The translations under genes and the position numbers were made by a program. The notes below the pieces were generated by a model. That model searched no databases and was not told the DNA's origin. It worked only from the letters and a program-made list of their open reading frames with translations. Below are positions 1-4,212 of a DNA stretch of 7,020 nt, piece after piece. How positions within the stretch are numbered: the stretch's first letter is position 1; every line of letters starts with the position of its first letter. Location of the stretch: assembly GCA_955652075.1 (NCBI GenBank), contig CATPAS010000119.1:1-7020 (forward strand), written 5' to 3'. The DNA is from an uncultured Gaiellaceae bacterium (GTDB taxonomy: Bacteria; Actinomycetota; Thermoleophilia; Gaiellales; Gaiellaceae).

Positions 1-213
1 GATCAGCACCGCAATCTGCTCGCGCACACCGGCGCGTAGGTCGAGCACGGTCATGAACCACCCGTGGCCGCCTCGCCCCTGCTCCTGGTCGAACCGGAGG
101 CGTTCTTCCAGCGCGGAAAGCGTTGGCCGCGAGAGCGGGCCCAGCGTCCCGGCGTTGAGATACGCAAAGCGTTCGAGAACGGGGAACAGCGCGCGGCCCT
201 CGTCGAACGTCAA
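1..213 (-). CDS. Class V aminotransferase / cysteine desulfurase-like PLP enzyme, N-terminal fragment
   Basis: Only the first 71 residues are inside the window; the gene runs off the left edge. The fragment reads MTFDEGRALFPVLERFAYLN, then AGTLGPLSRPTLSALEERLR, then a GRGG stretch near residues 46-49. This Y-L-N-x-G-x-x-G-P-L-S opening is typical of class V (fold-type I) PLP-dependent enzymes of the cysteine desulfurase/selenocysteine lyase/isopenicillin N epimerase-like group. The lysine that binds PLP would lie outside the window, so the reaction cannot be assigned. The start is TTG at 213-211, overlapping the TGA stop of the upstream EEP gene by 4 bp (TTGA). It is the only usable start, because the same frame has a stop at 267-265 and no ATG, GTG or TTG in between. 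A GGAAAG sequence lies 4 nt upstream. Translational coupling to the EEP gene is likely. Family assignment is fairly sure; substrate is unknown. Confidence 0.75.
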   Translation of the reverse strand, partial: MTFDEGRALFPVLERFAYLNAGTLGPLSRPTLSALEERLRFDQEQGRGGHGWFMTVLDLRAGVREQIAVLI

Positions 214-1016
214 GCGACTTTCCGTTCGACGGGTGCATGATCGGAGAGAAGACGTCCTTCGTATTCACGCCGCTCACCCGGCCAGCGCAGGGGCGGCGAT
301 GCGTCGAGCCCTCTGACGAGGACGTGGTCGACTCCCACCGGCGTCGGGCCGTTGAATCCCCATTCGGCCGTCGTCAGATCCGCGAGTGTCAGAGAGTTGT
401 CCACGCTGAGGTTGAAGTCACCGCAGAGCAGCACCGGCTCGTCCGGCCTGGCCATCCCGTCCACGAACACGGCTGCGCGCAGCAACTCGGCGTCCGGCAC
501 GCGCTTGTCATGAAAGCCCGTCGCATGCAGGTCGCCTATGAGGAGCGTCCGGTGCCCGTGCTGGACGCGAACCGCGTGGCACACACGGCGCTCCTTTCCC
601 CAGGCGAAACGCTCGACGATTCCCAGTCCGAGTCGCCGCGCCTGTGCGCGCCTGAAGCGAAACGGGTTGAGGATCACGTGTCGATGCTCTCGGACCTGCA
701 GTTCCGAGCCGAGCAGGATCGCATTCGCCTGTCCCGTGAATGCCGAGCGCAGCAGCCCGTGGTGGAGCTCGGTGAGCACGCGGCCGAGCTCGGCTGTCGA
801 GGGGAGCGGCCCGAGGCTCGGACGCTCCGCGACTGTCCCGATCGCCGGCATCCCGCTCCAGTCGTCCAGCAGCCCGAGCGCCCAGGCGGGCACCTCCTGC
901 AGGCAGAGCACGGCGGGGCGGTCGGCACTCGCAAGCCGCACCATCTCCTTGAGGAACGCCCTCCGGCCCGGCGGCTGCGAGTTCCCGTGGAAGAGGTTCC
1001 AGGTCCGGACAAGCAG
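210..1016 (-). CDS. Endonuclease/exonuclease/phosphatase (EEP) superfamily protein
   Basis: This is a 268-residue metal-dependent phosphodiesterase/phosphatase of the DNase I-like fold. All superfamily motifs are visible in order: WNLFHGN (residues 6-12, with N7), LQEVP (E41, metal ligand), GDLHATG (D162/H164), CGDFNLS (D200, N202), VDHVL (D230-H231) and SDHAPV (D259-H260). It should therefore be catalytically competent. The family covers nucleases, phosphoinositide phosphatases and sphingomyelinases, and the substrate cannot be chosen from sequence. No signal peptide or membrane segment is seen, so it is probably cytoplasmic. The frame stays open far upstream, antisense to the glycosyltransferase, but has no ATG, GTG or TTG near the fold's natural start. 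A CTG at 1016-1014 would give MLVRTWNLFHGN, matching where such proteins usually begin, so I chose it. The first in-frame ATG (residue 25, about 944) would delete the first motif. The stop overlaps the next gene, implying an operon. Confidence 0.88.
   Translation of the reverse strand: MLVRTWNLFHGNSQPPGRRAFLKEMVRLASADRPAVLCLQEVPAWALGLLDDWSGMPAIGTVAERPSLGPLPSTAELGRVLTELHHGLLRSAFTGQANAILLGSELQVREHRHVILNPFRFRRAQARRLGLGIVERFAWGKERRVCHAVRVQHGHRTLLIGDLHATGFHDKRVPDAELLRAAVFVDGMARPDEPVLLCGDFNLSVDNSLTLADLTTAEWGFNGPTPVGVDHVLVRGLDASPPLRWPGERREYEGRLLSDHAPVERKVA
218..223 (-). promoter_or_regulatory. Ribosome binding site supporting the TTG start
   Basis: On the minus strand GGAAAG lies 4 nt before the TTG at 213, inside the last codons of the EEP gene. 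It is a modest Shine-Dalgarno match, but it supports the unusual TTG start in a coupled 4-bp overlap. Confidence 0.45.
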
Positions 1017-1022
1017 GCGTTC

Positions 1023-1028
1023 TACTGT
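1023..1028 (+). promoter_or_regulatory. Candidate -10 element for the rightward glycosyltransferase operon
   Basis: TACTGT (matching TANNNT) sits exactly 6 nt before the ATG at 1035, so its positions are -12 to -7 if the A of ATG is the first transcribed base. That is the textbook geometry of a leaderless actinobacterial transcript. No Shine-Dalgarno sequence precedes this ATG, which agrees. No good -35 is seen about 17 bp upstream. It overlaps the minus-strand -10 candidate by five bases. Confidence 0.45.
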
Positions 1029-1029
1029 A
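1024..1029 (-). promoter_or_regulatory. Candidate -10 element for the leftward EEP operon
   Basis: On the minus strand TACAGT (matching TANNNT) occupies 1029-1024. It would place transcription start around 1018-1016, at or next to the proposed CTG start at 1016, giving a leaderless or near-leaderless message. No convincing -35 or extended -10 is visible, and no Shine-Dalgarno precedes the CTG. The evidence is a short motif plus spacing, so this is tentative. Confidence 0.35.
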
Positions 1030-1034
1030 CTGCG

Positions 1035-2081
1035 ATGCGAGTCGTCATCTCGGACCCGCCTGCCTTCACGCCGGCCTACGACCACGAGCTCGCGGCTGCG
1101 CTCGCCCGCCGCGCGATCGAGGTCGAGCTCGTCACCTCTCGGTTCCGCTTCGGCGACACGCCTGCCCCGGACGGCTACCGGCGCAGCGAGCCCTTCTACC
1201 CCGTCTCGTCGCGGATCTTCAGGCGCTCCCGGTTGCGCATCCCGCTCAAGGTCGTGGAGCACCTTCCGGGCACCGCGGCCCTGCTCCTTCGCCGCCCGGA
1301 TGTTCTGCACGTGCAGTGGCTCGCGGCGCCGGAGCTGGACCGATTGCTGCTGCGGCCGCGGGTACCGGCGGTCTTCACGGCACACGATCTTCTGCCACGG
1401 CGGACAGCGCGAAAGCAGGGGCTCTGGAGAGACCTTCTCTCCCGCTTCGACCGCGTCGTCGTTCACAGCGAGCGCGGCCGGGAAAGCCTCGCCGAGCTCG
1501 GCGTCGCTGCAACCGTCATCCCACATCCAGTCTTCCCCAGCGACCCCCAGCGCGCCGACAACGGGCGCACGCTGCTCTGTCTTGGCACGATCCGCCCCTA
1601 CAAAGGGATCGGAGACGCGATCGCGGCGACAAAGCAGATCCCCGGGGCGCGCTTGCTCGTTGCGGGCGATCCGGTCGAATCCGTGAACGGCTACCGGGCG
1701 GAGGCCGGCGACCTCGCGGAGTGGCGCCTCGGTTACCTCTCGCAGCACGAGCTCGAGCGCGCGCTCGGCGAGGCAACCGTCGCACTCTTTCCATACCGGC
1801 CGGAGCTCGACCAGAGCGGCGCGCTCCTGCAGGCGCTCGGCGCCGGAGTGCCGGCAGTGGCGTACGACGTCGGCGGAGTCGCGGAGCCGATCGCGAGGTT
1901 CGGCGCGGGACGCGTCGTGCCGGCCGGTGACGTCGAGGCGCTTGCTGCGGCTACCCGTGAGCTGCTCGACGACCCGGCGGCGCTCGAGCACGCCCGGGCA
2001 GGTGCCCAACGGGCCCGCGACACTCTGACGTGGGACGCGTCGGCCGCCGCGCACATCCGGCTCTACGAGGAGCTCCTGTGA
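1035..2081 (+). CDS. GT4-type (GT-B fold) glycosyltransferase
   Basis: This 348-residue cytoplasmic or peripheral glycosyltransferase should move a sugar from a nucleotide donor to an unidentified acceptor. The N-terminal Rossmann half starts MRVVISDPPAFTPAYDHELA and includes DVLHVQW (89-95) and VFTAHDLLP (113-121). The C-terminal donor half starts near LCLGTIRPYKGIGDA (181-195); R187 and K190 are the usual donor-phosphate contacts. It continues through LLVAGDP, LFPYRPELDQSGALLQAL, GVPAVAYDVGGVAEPI (271-286) and ends in a usual WDxSAxxHxxLYeeLL tail. The common E-x7-E motif is replaced by a DQSGALLQALG version (259-269), a variant also found in some GT4 relatives. The ATG at 1035 is chosen because the protein begins directly with the first beta strand; the frame is open upstream only as antisense to the EEP gene. 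Its stop overlaps the next gene by 4 bp. It heads a probable three-gene operon with a GH15 hydrolase, suggesting glucan or glycoside metabolism. The acceptor is unknown. Confidence 0.92.
   Translation: MRVVISDPPAFTPAYDHELAAALARRAIEVELVTSRFRFGDTPAPDGYRRSEPFYPVSSRIFRRSRLRIPLKVVEHLPGTAALLLRRPDVLHVQWLAAPELDRLLLRPRVPAVFTAHDLLPRRTARKQGLWRDLLSRFDRVVVHSERGRESLAELGVAATVIPHPVFPSDPQRADNGRTLLCLGTIRPYKGIGDAIAATKQIPGARLLVAGDPVESVNGYRAEAGDLAEWRLGYLSQHELERALGEATVALFPYRPELDQSGALLQALGAGVPAVAYDVGGVAEPIARFGAGRVVPAGDVEALAAATRELLDDPAALEHARAGAQRARDTLTWDASAAAHIRLYEELL
2067..2072 (+). promoter_or_regulatory. Ribosome binding site supporting the GTG start at 2078
   Basis: GAGGAG lies 5 nt before the GTG at 2078, within the last codons of the glycosyltransferase. 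It decides the start of the small gene: the in-frame ATG at 2030 would add 16 residues that are only the other frame of the glycosyltransferase. Confidence 0.6.
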
Positions 2082-2392
2082 GGGTTAGACGCGCGCGATT
2101 CTCGGAGCTCATCGATCGTCAGCTCGACATCTTCGGACGCGAGCAGCGCGGGCTCATCGAGGACTGTGTCGCGGCCGAGCGGGCCTACAACCAGGCACCG
2201 CGCGACGAGGCCGAGGAGCGCTACGGCGACTACATCGACCTCGTCGAGACGGGCACCGAAGTTCTGGCCGACCTCCGTGACAACTTCGCGGCGACGCTCG
2301 AGGAGGACGCGGCCGACGAGTACGAGCTGGCGTTCAACCGAGCTGTTCTCCGGCGCTTCCGCCGGTTCGCCCTCGAGATCGAGGATCGCTGA
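2078..2392 (+). CDS. Conserved-looking small charged protein of unknown function (104 aa)
   Basis: I do not recognise this family. The product begins MRVRRARFSELIDRQLDIFG and ends LRRFRRFALEIEDR. It is highly charged, with about 26 Asp/Glu, 17 Arg and no Lys, and one Cys (residue 30). It has arginine-rich ends and an acidic middle (roughly 41-85). It looks largely alpha-helical, with no signal peptide, membrane segment, metal motif or low-complexity run. The GTG start overlaps the glycosyltransferase stop (GTGA, 4 bp) and follows a good GAGGAG. Its stop overlaps the GH15 start by one base (TGATG). This double coupling, plus codon use like its neighbours, makes it a real gene and ties its expression to the two carbohydrate enzymes. 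It could be an assembly or regulatory partner of either enzyme, but that is inference from position alone. Confidence 0.82.
   Translation: MRVRRARFSELIDRQLDIFGREQRGLIEDCVAAERAYNQAPRDEAEERYGDYIDLVETGTEVLADLRDNFAATLEEDAADEYELAFNRAVLRRFRRFALEIEDR
2381..2384 (+). promoter_or_regulatory. Ribosome binding site for the GH15 gene
   Basis: GAGG lies 7 nt before the ATG at 2392, within the last codons of the small gene. It supports this start, which also matches the usual GH15 N-terminus. Confidence 0.5.
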
Positions 2393-4212
2393 TGGCGCGA
2401 GTCGAGGACTACGGGCTCATCGGCGACCTCCAGACCGCGGCGCTCGTGGGACGCGACGGCTCGATCGACTGGGCGTGCTTCCCACGCTTCGATTCCGGCG
2501 CGTGCTTTGCGGCGCTGCTCGGCACGCCCGAGCATGGACGCTGGCTCGTCACACCGCGAACCGACGCCTGGGAGGGTGAGCGCCGGTATCGCCCGTGCAC
2601 GCTCGTGCTGGAGACGGAGTGGGAGACGGACACCGGCGCCGTGCGCGTCATCGACTTCATGCCGCCGCGTGGGAAGGCGCCGGACATCGTGCGCATCGTC
2701 GAAGGAGTCCGCGGTCACGTCGAGATGTTCTCCGAGCTTGTCGTCCGCTACGACTACGGCGGCACGATCCCATGGGTCAGACGAACCGGCGACGGCCGAC
2801 TTGCAGTCGCCGGCCCGGACGCGCTCTGCTTCCGCACGCCCGTCGAGCATCGCGGTGAGAACCTCCGCACGCTCGGCGAGTTCACCGTGAGAAAGGGCGA
2901 CCGCGTCCCCTTCACGCTGACCTGGTACCCGTCGAACGAACGGCCACCGCGCGCGATCGACGCGGAGCACGCTCTCGACGAAACCGTCGATTTCTGGCAG
3001 GACTGGGCCAACGCCTGTGGCTATGACGGCGAATGGAAGGCGGACGTCCAGGCCTCACTCGTCGTCCTGAAAGGCCTCACCTATGCCCCGACCGGCGGAA
3101 TCGTGGCGGCGCCGACGACGTCTCTGCCGGAGAAGATCGGCGGTGAGCGCAACTGGGACTATCGGTACTGCTGGCTCCGGGATGCGACGCTGACCCTGCT
3201 GGCGTTCCTCAATGCGGGCTATCTCGACGAGGCCCGCGCCTGGCGGACCTGGCTACTCCGCGCCGCCGCGGGTGACCCGTCCGCCTTGCAGATCATGTAC
3301 GGCGTCGCCGGCGAGCGGCGGCTGATCGAGCTGACGCTGGACTGGCTGCCCGGCTACGAGGGCTCGAAGCCCGTGCGCGTGGGCAACGCAGCGGCCGGGC
3401 AGTTCCAGCTCGACGTGTACGGAGAGGTGCTCGACGCACTTCACCAGGGTCGAGTCCACGAGCTGGAAGCGTCGAAGGAGGCGTGGGCGCTGCAGCGCCG
3501 GCTGCTCGGCTTCCTCGAGCACGCCTGGAAGGAGCCCGACGAAGGCATCTGGGAGGTTCGCGGCCCTCGCCGGCATTTCACACACTCGAAGGTGATGGCC
3601 TGGGTCGCCTTTGACCGCGGCGTCCAGGCCGTCGAGCGCTTCGGCCGCAACGGCCCCGTCGAGCGGTGGCGCGCGATTCGCACCGAGATCCACCGGGAGG
3701 TCTGCGAGAACGGTTACGACCCGGAGCTCAACTCCTTCACGCAGTTCTACGGCTCGAAGCGGCTGAACGCCAGCCTGCTCATGATCCCGCTCGTCGGCTT
3801 TCTCCCCGCCGACGATGCACGGATGGTCGGCACCGTCGCTGCGATCGAGCGTGAGCTCGTGCGCGATCAATTGGTCTACCGCTACTCGCACGACGAGGAA
3901 GCTCGAAGCGTCGATGGCTTGCCGCCGGGCGAGGGCGCGTTCCTTCCTTGCACGTTCTGGCTCGCCGACAACCTCGCTCTGCAGGGGCGGCTCGACGAGG
4001 TGAGGGAGATCTTCGAGCGGCTGCTCGACCTCCGGAGCGACCTCGGGCTCCTCGCCGAGGAATGGGACCCGAGCGCGCGGCGCCAGCTCGGCAACTTTCC
4101 CCAGGCATTCACGCATGTCGCGCTCGTCAACACCGCGTTCAACCTCACTCGGCAGGAGCAGCGTTCTCCGATGCAACAGCGCGCGCCGCACGAGGAGCCC
4201 TCGACGTACTAA
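2392..4212 (+). CDS. Glycoside hydrolase family 15 protein (glucoamylase/trehalase-like)
   Basis: This 606-residue inverting alpha-glucoside hydrolase is of normal length for bacterial GH15. Residues 1-200 are the N-terminal beta domain, opening with the family signature VEDYGLIGDLQTAALVGRDG, then SIDWACFPRFDS (24-35), which also fixes the start. Residues about 215-585 form the (alpha/alpha)6 barrel, with GGERNWDYRYCWLRDATLTL (250-269), GIWEVRG (385-391), FTHSKVMAWVAFDRGV (396-411), GEGAFLPCTFWLADNLALQG (513-532), EEWDP (556-560) and LGNFPQAFTHVALVNTAFNL (566-585). By analogy with fungal glucoamylase, E388 should be the general acid and E556 (or E557) the general base. No signal peptide is visible, so it acts inside the cell. 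Known bacterial members hydrolyse trehalose, maltooligosaccharides or isomalto-type glucans, and the sequence does not decide among these. It is the last gene of the trio with the glycosyltransferase. Its TAA stop overlaps the stop of the convergent dnaE2 gene. Confidence 0.93.
   Translation: MARVEDYGLIGDLQTAALVGRDGSIDWACFPRFDSGACFAALLGTPEHGRWLVTPRTDAWEGERRYRPCTLVLETEWETDTGAVRVIDFMPPRGKAPDIVRIVEGVRGHVEMFSELVVRYDYGGTIPWVRRTGDGRLAVAGPDALCFRTPVEHRGENLRTLGEFTVRKGDRVPFTLTWYPSNERPPRAIDAEHALDETVDFWQDWANACGYDGEWKADVQASLVVLKGLTYAPTGGIVAAPTTSLPEKIGGERNWDYRYCWLRDATLTLLAFLNAGYLDEARAWRTWLLRAAAGDPSALQIMYGVAGERRLIELTLDWLPGYEGSKPVRVGNAAAGQFQLDVYGEVLDALHQGRVHELEASKEAWALQRRLLGFLEHAWKEPDEGIWEVRGPRRHFTHSKVMAWVAFDRGVQAVERFGRNGPVERWRAIRTEIHREVCENGYDPELNSFTQFYGSKRLNASLLMIPLVGFLPADDARMVGTVAAIERELVRDQLVYRYSHDEEARSVDGLPPGEGAFLPCTFWLADNLALQGRLDEVREIFERLLDLRSDLGLLAEEWDPSARRQLGNFPQAFTHVALVNTAFNLTRQEQRSPMQQRAPHEEPSTY

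Noticed and set aside
53..316. Small plus-strand open frame at the left edge
   Set aside because: It overlaps both the aminotransferase start and the EEP end on the other strand, which have clear family motifs; its own translation is Arg/Ser-rich noise.
237..1034. Upstream extension of the glycosyltransferase frame to an ATG at 237
   Set aside because: This part is antisense to the complete EEP gene, and the GT-B fold begins exactly at the ATG at 1035.
1017..2054. Upstream extension of the EEP reading frame across the glycosyltransferase gene
   Set aside because: The frame is open, but the translated part is an arginine-rich shadow of the glycosyltransferase; homology to the EEP fold starts only at about 1010.
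3253..4191. Minus-strand open frame (312 codons) opposite the GH15 gene
   Set aside because: It is antisense to the conserved GH15 barrel, with no recognisable motif, no ribosome site and shadow-like composition.
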